Shown: positions 25,748-34,578 of the stretch, in pieces
Numbering within the stretch: position 1 is the first letter of the stretch
Layout of the letters: each line of letters starts with the position of its first letter
Assembly (NCBI GenBank): GCA_902774365.1
Contig: CACYHX010000008.1
Location: forward strand, 1-64,000
Source of the DNA: an uncultured Bacteroidia bacterium
Lineage (GTDB): Bacteria; Bacteroidota; Bacteroidia; Bacteroidales; F082
Reading direction: 5' to 3'
Length of the DNA stretch: 64,000 bases
Made by a program: the position numbers and the translations under genes
The notes under the pieces: model-generated
What the model saw: the letters and a program-made list of their open reading frames with translations, nothing else
The model's database searches: none
What the model was told of the DNA's origin: nothing

Positions 25748-26473
25748 ATGGACGACAAAGCAGAAAGACGCAAATTCCTTGGCAGCCTCATCATCCCACT
25801 CCTCATAGTAGCATTGATGTGGCTAGTGAAAATCATAGAGGTGTCGTTGGGGGTCAACCTTGGACGCTGGGGCATCACTCCGCATACCACCCATGGACTT
25901 CTCGGCATTCTCACCTTGCCTTTTCTGCATGGCAGTTGGGAACATCTGCTGTCAAACACAGTCCCTATCCTTGTCCTTGGCACAGCTTTATATTACTGCT
26001 ACCCCACCCTTGCCAACCGTGTGCTGCTCATCACTTGGCTCGGCAGTGGGCTGCTCACCTGGTGCATTGGCAATCCTGACTCGGTCCACATCGGCGCAAG
26101 CGCACTCGTCTATGGTTTGAACCTCTTCCTCATCTTCAGCGGCTTCATCCGTGGCAACCGAATGCTCATCGTCATTTCACTCATCATGGTATTCCTTTAC
26201 GGCAGCTTCATCTGGGGAATGATACCCTCGTTGGCCATCCCACAAAACATCTCTTGGGAAGGTCACCTCAGCGGCGCCTTGATTGGGATATTACTTGCCT
26301 TTTCACTTAGGAAAGAAGGCCCGCAAAAAGAAGTCCATCACTGGGATGAAGATGAAGACGATGAGGATGATGACCATGACTCGACCGGCTCAGCGCCAGA
26401 CGAAAAGCCTTATTGGGACATCCCCACCCCATCAAACGACGAGTTGACGGTGCAATACCGCATCAGACATTGA
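25748..26473 (+). CDS. Rhomboid-family intramembrane serine protease, 241 aa
   Basis: Several membrane helices with HGSWEHLLSN (61-70), the catalytic GASA (Ser118) and GHLSGALIG (His173) give the rhomboid Ser-His dyad. A very acidic cytoplasmic tail (HHWDEDEDDEDDD) follows. Cleaves transmembrane helices; substrates unknown. The last 11 bases overlap the convergent SGNH gene. Confidence 0.92.
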   Translation: MDDKAERRKFLGSLIIPLLIVALMWLVKIIEVSLGVNLGRWGITPHTTHGLLGILTLPFLHGSWEHLLSNTVPILVLGTALYYCYPTLANRVLLITWLGSGLLTWCIGNPDSVHIGASALVYGLNLFLIFSGFIRGNRMLIVISLIMVFLYGSFIWGMIPSLAIPQNISWEGHLSGALIGILLAFSLRKEGPQKEVHHWDEDEDDEDDDHDSTGSAPDEKPYWDIPTPSNDELTVQYRIRH

Positions 26474-27182
26474 AGTCGGCCTCGATTCCCTCCAACACCT
26501 GACGCGCGATGTCATCTTGCCCTTGCACATCGGGATGCCACCAGTCTTTGTGGATATCCAGGTCGATACACTCCACACCATAATGTTGGGAGATGCGATG
26601 AGTCGACTCGACAAGATTCAGCCGCGTTTCCTCGGTGATGCCGCCAGGACACGGCGAAGTCTCAAGAAGGAAATAAATCTTGGCGTTAGGATGCTGCCTT
26701 TTCACATTGTCCAAAAGACAGGCTAGGGCCGGGCGGAAGGAACACAATTGCTCTTCGGTCCAATCAGCATACACGAAGTCGCCGAAAGGGGCATCCTGCC
26801 ACACGTCGTTGGTACCGCCAAGGATGAAAATCACATCAGGATTTCCCAAGTCATCCATACGTTTGAGGAAGGAATGACGCTCATAGAAGTCTCCGCCCTC
26901 AAAATCACCGAAATTGCATATCAGAGAACCTGAAAATGAGTTGTTTCGCTCCATGGACCATTCCATCTTGTTAGCCACCTTATGCCACCACATCTGCGAG
27001 ACATCCGTCACACCAATCATATCGTAGTGCCAAACATCGTTTGTCTCAGGGTCGACATAGCCTTCATAAGTTGAATAACTATCACCCAAGATGGAAAAAC
27101 GGATGTCTTGGGGTTGAATAGGAGTCTTTACGCATGATGTCATCATGGCAACAATTGATAAAACTAGTAATAATCGTTTCAT
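26463..27182 (-). CDS. SGNH/GDSL hydrolase lipoprotein, 239 aa
   Basis: Lipobox MMTSC (Cys17). Block I GDSYS (nucleophile Ser35), block III GGTNDVW and a C-terminal DIHKDWWHPDVQGQDDIA with the Asp-xx-His pair. An esterase acting on acyl groups, probably periplasmic or surface-exposed. It lies two bases after the OmpA-family gene on the same strand, so the last gene of that operon. Confidence 0.92.
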   Translation of the reverse strand: MKRLLLVLSIVAMMTSCVKTPIQPQDIRFSILGDSYSTYEGYVDPETNDVWHYDMIGVTDVSQMWWHKVANKMEWSMERNNSFSGSLICNFGDFEGGDFYERHSFLKRMDDLGNPDVIFILGGTNDVWQDAPFGDFVYADWTEEQLCSFRPALACLLDNVKRQHPNAKIYFLLETSPCPGGITEETRLNLVESTHRISQHYGVECIDLDIHKDWWHPDVQGQDDIARQVLEGIEADFNV

Positions 27183-27184
27183 AT

Positions 27185-28843
27185 TCAGTTAATTACAATC
27201 ATTTCGGTTCTGCGGTTCATGGCACGGTGTTCCTCGTTGTCGTTGGGTGCCAACGGCTTGGTGGAGCCATAGCCTTTTGCCATCAATCTTATTTCATCTA
27301 TACCATTGTCAACCAACGCCTTGCGCACCACATTGGCACGGTCGGCAGAGAGTTTCTGGTTATAGCTCTCGCTGCCCACATTGTCGGTATGGCCAGCCAA
27401 TTCCACCTTCAAGTCAGGATTGCGTTTCAGGAAATCTGTCAGCATCTGAATTCCCGATTGTGAGTCCTCCGTCAAGGCGGAGCTGTTGTATTCGAATTGG
27501 ATGTTCTGCAATATCACGGCATCACCTGGTGCGAGTTCCACCACATCCACTGTTGCCAAATAATTGGCCGAGTCGGAGCGAAGCTGATCGGGCAGCTCGA
27601 AAGCATAGATATCGTATCCTCCCCTTCCACCGTCACGTTGCGAGGATATGAAAGCCGTCTTGCCATCAGCCGCCACGAAGAAGTTGATTTCGTCGCCTTG
27701 TGTGTTGATAGGAAAGCCCAAGTTGACAGGCTTTTGCCATTTGCCATCTTCTCCCCTACGGCTCATGAAGAGGTCGAAGCCTCCCATGCCGATGTGTTTG
27801 TCGGAAGAAAAATAAAGCGTCCGCCCGTCGGGATGAAGGAATGGTGCCATCTCGGTGCCTTTGGTATTGATGGGTTCACCAAGATTCTGCGGCTCCCCCC
27901 AAGTGCCGTCGGCATTGCGAAGGCAGCGATAGATGTCGGCATTGCCAGTGCGTCGTGAAACGAAATACAACTCACGTCCGTCGCTACTAACACAAGGCTG
28001 CGATTCCCAGCTGTTGGTGTTGACATTACCATTCAGCCTTTTAGGCATCGCCCATGCACCGTCGTTCCATTCCGAGACATAAATGTCGCAGCTGCTGTCG
28101 CGCGACCAGCCACAACCCGTCAGATACAGCTTTTTGCCGTCGGCAGAGATAAATGCCGCACCAGGGTCAACATCATCGGGAAAATCGGAGAAGGCTAACA
28201 GTTGAGGCTCAGTCCATTGCACACCATCCCAAAGGCTGGTATAGAGAAACTCCTTCTGAAAGCCGTTGCCCATTGCCATTTTACGCGTAAACAGCAGTTG
28301 GCTGCCATCAAAAGAAAGCATGTTCACATATTCGTCGGCGTTCATGTTGACCTGGTCTCCAAGGCTCTCCGGGAAAAAGGCGACAGGATGGCAGATTGCA
28401 TCGTCGCGAAAAGCTGCCAATGCTAGCATCTCGGCGACCACCGCATCGTTGATGGCATGGCCTCCAGCTCTAGACTGGTACCATTGAAGCACTGTTTTTT
28501 CCTTTTTGTATGCCTTTTGCCCGTCATACAGCCTTGCCAAAGTGATGGCGGCAGGCGGAAACGCCATCGAGTCGGAACGGAGTGCGTTTTCATAACCCAA
28601 AATGGCGAGGTCGTAGTCTTTCGTCTCCATCCCTATCTCACCTTCAAGGAGCCAGGCCTCGGCGTAGTTGGGGTCTTCCACCACGGCCTTCAGCACCTGT
28701 TGCTGTGCCTTGTTGTAATCGCGCTTCATAAACGCCTCCTCCGCAGCCTCGAAAGCCTTGACTGCTTTCTTGGGATGCTGGGCGAAAACGGCCGACGAAA
28801 GCGTCAGCATGACGAACAAAACCAAGGATCTAATCATAGTCAT
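27185..28843 (-). CDS. TPR / PD40-propeller / OmpA-domain protein, 552 aa
   Basis: Signal peptide (1-22) without lipobox Cys. TPR repeats at about 24-120 (EAFMKRDYNKAQQQVLKAVVEDPNYAEAWLLEGEI), WD40-like PD40 strands with FISADGKKLYLTG, VSSDGRELYFVS, LHPDGRTLYFSSD and VAADGKTAFISS, then an OmpA-type peptidoglycan-binding domain (VELAGHTDNVGSESYNQKLSADRA). This layout resembles PorE of the T9SS, but a PorE assignment needs a search. Starts with an ATGA overlap with the gene upstream. Confidence 0.88.
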   Translation of the reverse strand: MTMIRSLVLFVMLTLSSAVFAQHPKKAVKAFEAAEEAFMKRDYNKAQQQVLKAVVEDPNYAEAWLLEGEIGMETKDYDLAILGYENALRSDSMAFPPAAITLARLYDGQKAYKKEKTVLQWYQSRAGGHAINDAVVAEMLALAAFRDDAICHPVAFFPESLGDQVNMNADEYVNMLSFDGSQLLFTRKMAMGNGFQKEFLYTSLWDGVQWTEPQLLAFSDFPDDVDPGAAFISADGKKLYLTGCGWSRDSSCDIYVSEWNDGAWAMPKRLNGNVNTNSWESQPCVSSDGRELYFVSRRTGNADIYRCLRNADGTWGEPQNLGEPINTKGTEMAPFLHPDGRTLYFSSDKHIGMGGFDLFMSRRGEDGKWQKPVNLGFPINTQGDEINFFVAADGKTAFISSQRDGGRGGYDIYAFELPDQLRSDSANYLATVDVVELAPGDAVILQNIQFEYNSSALTEDSQSGIQMLTDFLKRNPDLKVELAGHTDNVGSESYNQKLSADRANVVRKALVDNGIDEIRLMAKGYGSTKPLAPNDNEEHRAMNRRTEMIVIN

Positions 28844-29763
28844 TTTTTGCCACTTTTACGTTTTTCATCCATCCATTTCCTGAAGTCCAGCTCAAAGACA
28901 CGAGCCGTGAAGACTTTGTTGGACTCGGCCGACACATAGCAACGGCCATCGTCGAAGAAGGTGATGCCTTCGGTTTGCATGCCATGATAGTTGGCTAGCT
29001 CGAACCTATGGTTGGCCATCTGATTGCCATGCTCGTCAAAATCGAAAATCAAATAGACAAACGGCTCCCAAACCTTCTTATTGGCATATCCTACAAGCAC
29101 TAAGGTGCGGCTCCCCCGGTCGTAGTCGGCACCTGTGACCAGTCCTCGGGAGTCAAAACTGTTGACCACTTCGGCCACATATTGTCCTGGCGTTTTGGGG
29201 AGGCGATACAACCGCGTCGTTCCCGTGGCCCAGCCTTTGCTGAAAAGGTAGAGATTGTCGTCGGTGGCAAACATGGCCTCGCAGTCGAAGTCGTGAACCT
29301 TACGTTTCTCGAAATTGGTTTGGTCAGCAAAGCGGAACAAGATGGAGTCGACTGCAATCATGGCATCGCCTTCGGCAGGGATGGAGGACAAGGGAAAAGT
29401 AAAAATCTTCAATCCTTTACGTTTGCCATTATTGTTGCCGATATTCCCGACAAACACCGTCTCGCCGTCTGTGCAAACATCTTCCCAGTCTTTGTTTTTC
29501 ACATTCATCAGGGTCAGTCTTTGCACCACCTCAAACGTAGTCGTGTCGAGAGCATACAAAACCGGCTTACCTCCGCTGTCGTTATGCGTCCAAAGGCGAC
29601 CATTATGAAAAAAAAGGCCCGAGGTCTCACTCACTTCAGCAGGTAGCTCACCTTTAAACACAGGGTTGTATAGGGGAGAGAAGCCTGCCCCGTCCCTTCC
29701 CTGCGCATGGACAGAAAGGAAGGAAACGAGAAGAATCACTATGAAAGCCCATCCTTTTTTCAT
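28840..29763 (-). CDS. Secreted beta-propeller protein, 307 aa
   Basis: Start at ATG 29763 (MKKGWAF) gives a clean signal peptide; the longer frame adds eight residues without sense. Blades include SGLFFHNGRLWTHNDSGG, WEDVCTDGETVFVGNIGNN, FDCEAMFATDDNLYLFSKGW and TEGITFFDDGRCYVSAESN, like esterase-like phytase or SdiA-regulated propellers. First gene of a three-gene operon with the OmpA-family and SGNH genes. Enzymatic activity not evident. Confidence 0.8.
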   Translation of the reverse strand: MKKGWAFIVILLVSFLSVHAQGRDGAGFSPLYNPVFKGELPAEVSETSGLFFHNGRLWTHNDSGGKPVLYALDTTTFEVVQRLTLMNVKNKDWEDVCTDGETVFVGNIGNNNGKRKGLKIFTFPLSSIPAEGDAMIAVDSILFRFADQTNFEKRKVHDFDCEAMFATDDNLYLFSKGWATGTTRLYRLPKTPGQYVAEVVNSFDSRGLVTGADYDRGSRTLVLVGYANKKVWEPFVYLIFDFDEHGNQMANHRFELANYHGMQTEGITFFDDGRCYVSAESNKVFTARVFELDFRKWMDEKRKSGKK

Positions 29764-29784
29764 GGAAATGTTGCTAATAAAATG

Positions 29785-29792
29785 CAAAACTA
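29785..29792 (-). promoter_or_regulatory. -7 box TAGTTTTG for the 29.8-26.5 kb operon
   Basis: Minus-strand TAnnTTTG match 21 bases before the ATG at 29763. Confidence 0.6.
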
Positions 29793-29815
29793 AGCATTTT
29801 TATCGGATTATGGTT

Positions 29816-29852
29816 AAAAAAAACGGGGTTGCCACAAGTTGGCAATCCCGTT
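29816..29852 (-). terminator. Rho-independent terminator of the ffh-folD operon
   Basis: AACGGGGTTGCCA (29822-29834) pairs with TGGCAATCCCGTT (29840-29852) with one mismatch; on the minus strand a run of T follows. It lies 19 bp after the folD stop. Confidence 0.88.
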
Positions 29853-29870
29853 TTATTTGCATGGTAGGTT

Positions 29871-30755
29871 TTATTTCGGATACACCTCGCCTTTGGCTGC
29901 TTTCAGCGTGTTTTGTAACAGCGAGACGATGGTCATGGGGCCAACGCCACCAGGTACGGGTGTAATCTTTGAAGCCACCTTGTATACCTCATCGTAGTCG
30001 ACATCGCCCATGATTTTGTAACCCTTGGGGCTGGTGGCATCTTCGATGCGATGGATACCCACATCGATGACCACGGCACCAGGTTTCACCATGTCGGCAG
30101 TCACAAAGCCCTGTTTGCCGATGGCGGCCACGAGGATGTCGGCGTTGCGGCAGATCTCGGGCAGGTTCTTCGTGCGGCTGTGGCACAACGTCACGGTAGA
30201 GTCGATGCCCTTGCGCGACATCAGGATGGCCATGGGAGTACCAACAATGTTGGAGCGGCCCAACACGACCACATTCTTGCCCACAGTCTCAATGCCGGAA
30301 CGTTTGATCAGTTCCATGATGCCATTAGGCGTGGCAGGGATGTAGCAAGGCTGGCCCAGCTGCATACGTCCTGCGTTGACGCTGGTGAAGCCGTCAACGT
30401 CCTTCTTGGGGTCGATGGCGCTGATGACTTTGTCTTCGTCGATATGCTTGGGCAAAGGCAGTTGGATGATGTAACCATCGATTTCGGGGTCGTTATTAAG
30501 GAAAGCCACCAAGTCAAGCATCTCCTTTTCTGTCGTGCTGGCAGGAAGGCGATACACCGACGAGGTCATGCCCACAGAATGACAGGCTTTTTCCTTCGAG
30601 GCCACATAGGTCTTACTGGCGCCGTCGTCGCCAACGATGACCGCAGCGAGATGCGGGGCGGCGATGCCTTTATCAATCATATCGGCCACTTCGGCCGCGA
30701 TTTCTTTTTTAATCTGGTCGGAAATCAGTTTTCCGTCAATAATCTTATTATCCAT
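29871..30755 (-). CDS. folD: Bifunctional methylenetetrahydrofolate dehydrogenase/cyclohydrolase
   Basis: Interconverts 5,10-methylene-THF and 10-formyl-THF using NADP. Full-length FolD (294 aa): SKTYVASKEKACHSVGM (catalytic Lys), DGYIIQLPLPKHID, KDVDGFTSVNAGRM, VLGRSNIVGTPMA and TPVPGGVGPMT. Cytoplasmic. Eleven bases behind ffh on the same strand, so co-transcribed, and ended by the terminator at 29816-29852. Confidence 0.97.
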   Translation of the reverse strand: MDNKIIDGKLISDQIKKEIAAEVADMIDKGIAAPHLAAVIVGDDGASKTYVASKEKACHSVGMTSSVYRLPASTTEKEMLDLVAFLNNDPEIDGYIIQLPLPKHIDEDKVISAIDPKKDVDGFTSVNAGRMQLGQPCYIPATPNGIMELIKRSGIETVGKNVVVLGRSNIVGTPMAILMSRKGIDSTVTLCHSRTKNLPEICRNADILVAAIGKQGFVTADMVKPGAVVIDVGIHRIEDATSPKGYKIMGDVDYDEVYKVASKITPVPGGVGPMTIVSLLQNTLKAAKGEVYPK

Positions 30756-30766
30756 AATGTTGGTGT

Positions 30767-32101
30767 TTATCTTCTTTTCATTGCTCCAGCCATGCGCATG
30801 AGCTTCTTGCCGCCGCCGGTGGTCATCATCCGCATCATCTTGGAGGTCTCCTCGAACTGTTTGACGAGGCGGTTGACCTCGACGATGCTGGTGCCACTTC
30901 CGTCGGCGATGCGCTTGCGGCGCGTGCCGTTGAGCAGTTTCGGGTTCTCACGCTCTTGAGGCGTCATCGAATAGATGATGGCTTCGATGCTCTTGAAGGC
31001 GTCGTCGTCGATTTCCTCACCTTTCATGGCCTTGTCCATGCCAGGAATCATGCTAGCGAGGTCCTTGAGGTTACCCATCTTCTTGATTTGCTGGATCTGT
31101 TTCAGGAAGTCGTTGTAGTTGAACTCGTTCTTGGCCAGTTTCTTCTGCAGCTTACGGGCTTCCTCTTCGTCGAACTGTTCCTGAGCGCGTTCCACGAGGG
31201 AGACGATGTCGCCCATGCCGAGGATACGGTCGGCCATACGCTTGGGGTGGAACACATCGAGAGCGTCCATCTTCTCGCCGATACCGACAAACTTGATAGG
31301 CTTCTCCACCACCGTGCGGATGGTGAGAGCAGCACCGCCACGTGTGTCGCCGTCAAGCTTGGTGAGCACTACGCCGTCGAAGTCGAGGCGGTCATTAAAA
31401 GCCTTCGCCGTGTTGACGGCATCTTGACCCGTCATCGAGTCGACCACAAACAAGGTCTCATGCGGATTCACGGCTTCCTTGATGGCCGCTATCTCGTTCA
31501 TCATCTCCTCGTCGACGGCCAGACGACCGGCGGTATCGATGATGACGACGTTCTTGCCTTGAGCCTGGGCGTGCTTGATAGCATTCTGCGCAATCTGCAC
31601 AGGATTCTTGTTGCCTTCCTCGCTATACACCTCAACTTCAACCTGTTGACCCAGCACCTTCAACTGCTCGATAGCTGCGGGACGATACACGTCGCCAGCC
31701 ACCAACAGCACTTGCTTGCTGCGCTTGCGCTTCAGATATGAGGCCAGCTTGGCTGAGAAAGTGGTCTTACCAGAACCTTGCAGACCAGCAATAAGGATGA
31801 TGCTCGGATTGCCTTTCAGGTTGATGTCGACAGCATCGCCGCCCATGAGTTCGGCCAACTCGTCGTGAACGATCTTGACCATCATCTCACCCGGCTTCAC
31901 CGAGGTCAGAATCTCCTGACCGAGCGCCTTTTCCTTGATGTTGTTGGTGACATCCTTGGCAATCTTATAGCTGACGTCGGCATCCAATAAGGCGCGACGG
32001 ATCTCTTTCATCGTGTCGGCAATGTTCACCTCAGTGATATATGCCTGTCCTCTAAGGACCTTGAACGAACGTTCCAGTTTTTCGCTTAAACCTTCAAACA
32101 T
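30767..32101 (-). CDS. ffh: Signal recognition particle GTPase
   Basis: The N domain (1-90) leads into the G domain with GLQGSGKTTFSAK, DTAGRLAVDEEM, TKLDGDTRGG and GIGEKMDALDVF. The Met-rich M domain (MIPGMDKAM...RKRIADGSGTS...MMRMM) binds 4.5S RNA and signal sequences. 444 aa, normal for the family. Targets inner-membrane proteins co-translationally. First gene of the ffh-folD operon, with a -7 box just upstream. Confidence 0.97.
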   Translation of the reverse strand: MFEGLSEKLERSFKVLRGQAYITEVNIADTMKEIRRALLDADVSYKIAKDVTNNIKEKALGQEILTSVKPGEMMVKIVHDELAELMGGDAVDINLKGNPSIILIAGLQGSGKTTFSAKLASYLKRKRSKQVLLVAGDVYRPAAIEQLKVLGQQVEVEVYSEEGNKNPVQIAQNAIKHAQAQGKNVVIIDTAGRLAVDEEMMNEIAAIKEAVNPHETLFVVDSMTGQDAVNTAKAFNDRLDFDGVVLTKLDGDTRGGAALTIRTVVEKPIKFVGIGEKMDALDVFHPKRMADRILGMGDIVSLVERAQEQFDEEEARKLQKKLAKNEFNYNDFLKQIQQIKKMGNLKDLASMIPGMDKAMKGEEIDDDAFKSIEAIIYSMTPQERENPKLLNGTRRKRIADGSGTSIVEVNRLVKQFEETSKMMRMMTTGGGKKLMRMAGAMKRR

Positions 32102-32121
32102 AGTTTTTCAAAATTTGGGTG

Positions 32122-32129
32122 CAAAGATA
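32122..32129 (-). promoter_or_regulatory. -7 box TATCTTTG for ffh-folD
   Basis: Minus-strand TAnnTTTG match 20 bases before the ffh ATG. Confidence 0.65.
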
Positions 32130-32135
32130 GGAATT

Positions 32136-32175
32136 ATTGTTGAATTGTTGAAATGTTGAACTGTTTAATTGTTGG
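32136..32175. repeat. Imperfect tandem 8-bp repeat (ATTGTTGA), five units
   Basis: Units ATTGTTGA, ATTGTTGA, AATGTTGA, ACTGTTTA and ATTGTTGG. It fills the space between the divergent ffh and yggS promoters, so a length change would alter the distance between them. Confidence 0.7.
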
Positions 32176-32202
32176 AATGGATAATGACAAAAAGATTTTC
32201 AG

Positions 32203-32210
32203 TAATTTTG
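32203..32210 (+). promoter_or_regulatory. -7 box TAATTTTG for yggS
   Basis: TAnnTTTG match 23 bases before the ATG at 32234. It excludes the longer reading frame that starts at 32153, which would begin before the transcript. Confidence 0.65.
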
Positions 32211-32233
32211 CACGTTTTTTAATTCTTGTAACC

Positions 32234-32905
32234 ATGATCAAGGAAAACCTGGAAAAAATCAGGGCGACGCTACCCAAGTCGGTGACTTTGGTGGCTGTCA
32301 GCAAGACCAAGCCCGTCAGCGACTTGCAGGAAGCCTACGACGCCGGACAGCGTATCTTTGGCGAAAACCACGCCCTCGAGATGCGCGACAAGCACGAAGC
32401 CTTGCCGAAAGACATACAATGGCACTTCATCGGCCACCTGCAGACCAATAAGATAAAATACATCATCCCCTTCGTCACGCTCATCCACAGCATCGACTCG
32501 GCCAACCTGCTTGAAGCCGTCAACAAGGAAGCCAAGAAGCACGACCGCGTTGTGGATTGCCTGCTGCAGTTCCATATCGCCCAAGAGCAGACTAAGTTCG
32601 GCCTCGACATGGAAGAAGCCAAGCAACTGCTTGGTTCAGAGGACTTCAAGGCAATGGAAAATATACGTATCTGCGGTGTGATGGGCATGGCCACCTTCAC
32701 AGAAGACATGAATGAGGTTCGTAAGGAATTCAAGCACCTGAAAGAGATTTTCGGCACTTTGAAAAACGAGTATTTTGCGAATCAGTCGCAGTTCAAGGAG
32801 ATTTCAATGGGTATGTCGGACGACTACCCGATCGCCGTTGAGGAAGGTGCTACTTTAGTTCGTGTCGGTAGCAAGATTTTTGGGGCAAGAAATTACAATG
32901 TTTAA
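32234..32905 (+). CDS. Pyridoxal-phosphate homeostasis protein, YggS family, 223 aa
   Basis: TLVAVSKTKPVSDLQEAYDAG carries the PLP-binding Lys; FGENHALEMRDKHE, WHFIGHLQTNK, HSIDS, CGVMGMATF and SMGMSDDYPIAVEEGATLVRVG complete the family set. It binds PLP without known catalysis and balances vitamin B6 and amino-acid pools. Start chosen at 32234 because of the promoter box. The stop touches the start of the next gene, so the two form an operon. Confidence 0.93.
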   Translation: MIKENLEKIRATLPKSVTLVAVSKTKPVSDLQEAYDAGQRIFGENHALEMRDKHEALPKDIQWHFIGHLQTNKIKYIIPFVTLIHSIDSANLLEAVNKEAKKHDRVVDCLLQFHIAQEQTKFGLDMEEAKQLLGSEDFKAMENIRICGVMGMATFTEDMNEVRKEFKHLKEIFGTLKNEYFANQSQFKEISMGMSDDYPIAVEEGATLVRVGSKIFGARNYNV

Positions 32906-33862
32906 ATGGAATCCCTATTACCTATAATATTATTGGCTGTCGGCTTCGTCGCCTTGATCTTGGGTGCCAACTGGCTCGTCAACGGGGCAAGCAGTGTGGG
33001 CATCCGTGCCAAGCTGTCGCCACTCATCATCGGCCTGACCATCGTAGCCTTCGGCACCTCGTTGCCTGAGATGATCGTCAACATATTCTCGTGCGCCAAA
33101 GGTAGTCCCGGCCTGGCCATCGGCAACATCATCGGCAGCAACACGATGAACATCCTGCTCATCTTGGGCGTGAGTTCGATGATATGGCCCATCGACGTGA
33201 GCCGTGTCTCCATCCGCCGCGACATCCCAGTAGGCTTTGTCGCCACCCTAGCCATCACCCTAATGGCCAACTATTTCTTCACGAAAGAGGCCTGCACCAT
33301 CAATTGGATTGAAGGCATCGCCTTACTACTGATGGGCTTTGCCTACCTCCTATTGACCATGCTGAAAAACAATCCTCAGGAAGAAGTCGAAGACCTCCAA
33401 GCTGCCATGCCATGGGGCAAGACCATCCTAGCCATCGTGGCAGGCATCGTCGGGCTGTATGTCGGCGGTGAACTTGTCTCGCGCAACGCGCAGATCTTGG
33501 CCAAAAACTGGGGCATGAGCGAGAGCACCATCGGCCTCACCGTGGTGGCCACCGCCACCTCGCTGCCCGAGCTCATCACCTCCATCGTGGCTGCGCTGAA
33601 GAAAAACTCAGGCATAGCCATAGGTAATGTATTAGGTTCCAATATTTTGAACATCTTCATGGTATTGGGTGTCAGTGCTCTCATCACCCCCCTGCCGTTT
33701 GATCCAATGATGAATAAGCAGTTGATGATTCTCTTTGCCGCCAACGTCCTGATGTTCTTGTTTGTCTTCATAGGCAAAGGCCGAAAGATTGCTCGTTGGG
33801 AAGGTGCTTTATTGACCTTGGGCTATGTAGGGTTTATGTGGTTCTCGTTGGCCATGCAATAA
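32906..33862 (+). CDS. Calcium/sodium antiporter (CaxA/YrbG family), 318 aa
   Basis: Integral membrane protein with two inverted NCX alpha repeats: IVAFGTSLPEMIVNI with GNIIGSNTMNILLILG, and VVATATSLPELITSIV with GNVLGSNILNIFMVLG. Exchanges Ca2+ for Na+ across the inner membrane. Starts directly after the yggS stop with no gap. Confidence 0.93.
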   Translation: MESLLPIILLAVGFVALILGANWLVNGASSVGIRAKLSPLIIGLTIVAFGTSLPEMIVNIFSCAKGSPGLAIGNIIGSNTMNILLILGVSSMIWPIDVSRVSIRRDIPVGFVATLAITLMANYFFTKEACTINWIEGIALLLMGFAYLLLTMLKNNPQEEVEDLQAAMPWGKTILAIVAGIVGLYVGGELVSRNAQILAKNWGMSESTIGLTVVATATSLPELITSIVAALKKNSGIAIGNVLGSNILNIFMVLGVSALITPLPFDPMMNKQLMILFAANVLMFLFVFIGKGRKIARWEGALLTLGYVGFMWFSLAMQ

Positions 33863-33869
33863 AAAAAAT

Positions 33870-33897
33870 GTAGAGACGCAAAATATTGCGTCTCTAC
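33870..33897. repeat. GTAGAGACGCA palindrome (REP-like), copy 1
   Basis: GTAGAGACGCAA and TTGCGTCTCTAC around AATA. On the minus strand it is followed by a T run, so here it probably also terminates the lipoprotein gene at 33924. Same family as the cluster around the transposase at 38354. Confidence 0.85.
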
Positions 33898-33923
33898 TAG
33901 ATTCAATTCCAAATATCCATCAA

Positions 33924-34457
33924 TCAGTCAGCCAACTGGAAGGCTTTCTTCACAGCCTCGTAGTTGCTGTAGTCGACATCGCTGCGGTCTTTGTAGACAG
34001 TGGCTTCGATGGCCACAATCTTGAAGTCGTGGGTTTGAGGGCACACCTTCCACAAGTCGCTCTCGGTCCAGAAGAGGTTCAGACCTCCATCGCTAAGCGT
34101 GGCGACTTCAACTGAGGCTTCAAACAAGTTACCATCTTCGGCATAGTAATAGGTAAGAGGAACTTGCGACCACGTCCCCTTAACATCCATGTAGACGAGG
34201 ACCGCGCCATAGTTGAACACATTATTGTTGATGGCGGGATAATCAATAGTAACATAGTGTTGACCCCTCTCATTACCATCGGCATCGGTATAGTAGCAAT
34301 TCCACTTCCAATCGTAATCGTGGATGGTTAGTGTCGAAGAAGCCACATTGGCGTTTCCGTCATGTCCGGCAGGGCCAGCAGGACCTTGGGGACCACGGCA
34401 TGAGGTCAAGAACGAGATGGCCAGGACTGTCATGCAGATCAAACTTAACTTTTTCAT
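33924..34457 (-). CDS. Lipoprotein with a short collagen-like stretch, 177 aa
   Basis: Lipobox LTSC (Cys20) followed by GPQGPAGPAGHDG, four Gly-X-Y triplets typical of collagen-like linkers, then a 140-aa beta-rich domain (YDWKWNCYYTDADG, YYYAEDGNLFEAS) that I do not recognise. Probably an outer-membrane lipoprotein with the domain held out by a stiff linker. Ended by the palindrome at 33870-33897. Confidence 0.85.
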   Translation of the reverse strand: MKKLSLICMTVLAISFLTSCRGPQGPAGPAGHDGNANVASSTLTIHDYDWKWNCYYTDADGNERGQHYVTIDYPAINNNVFNYGAVLVYMDVKGTWSQVPLTYYYAEDGNLFEASVEVATLSDGGLNLFWTESDLWKVCPQTHDFKIVAIEATVYKDRSDVDYSNYEAVKKAFQLAD

Positions 34458-34566
34458 TTCGATAGGATTTAATTATTAGACTATAGATTTAATTCACATT
34501 CACGTTGCAAACATACAAAAATCTTGCCGAAATGCTCGAATCTGAATAGACAATCTCAAAAAACTG

Positions 34567-34574
34567 TAATTTTG
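34567..34574 (+). promoter_or_regulatory. -7 box TAATTTTG almost touching the EamA start codon
   Basis: TAnnTTTG ends four bases before the ATG at 34579. If used, the transcript would start at or next to the ATG and be leaderless. Confidence 0.55.
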
Positions 34575-34578
34575 CAGC

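Noticed and set aside
30051..31741. Plus-strand frames opposite folD and ffh
   Set aside because: Shadows; both minus-strand genes are certain.
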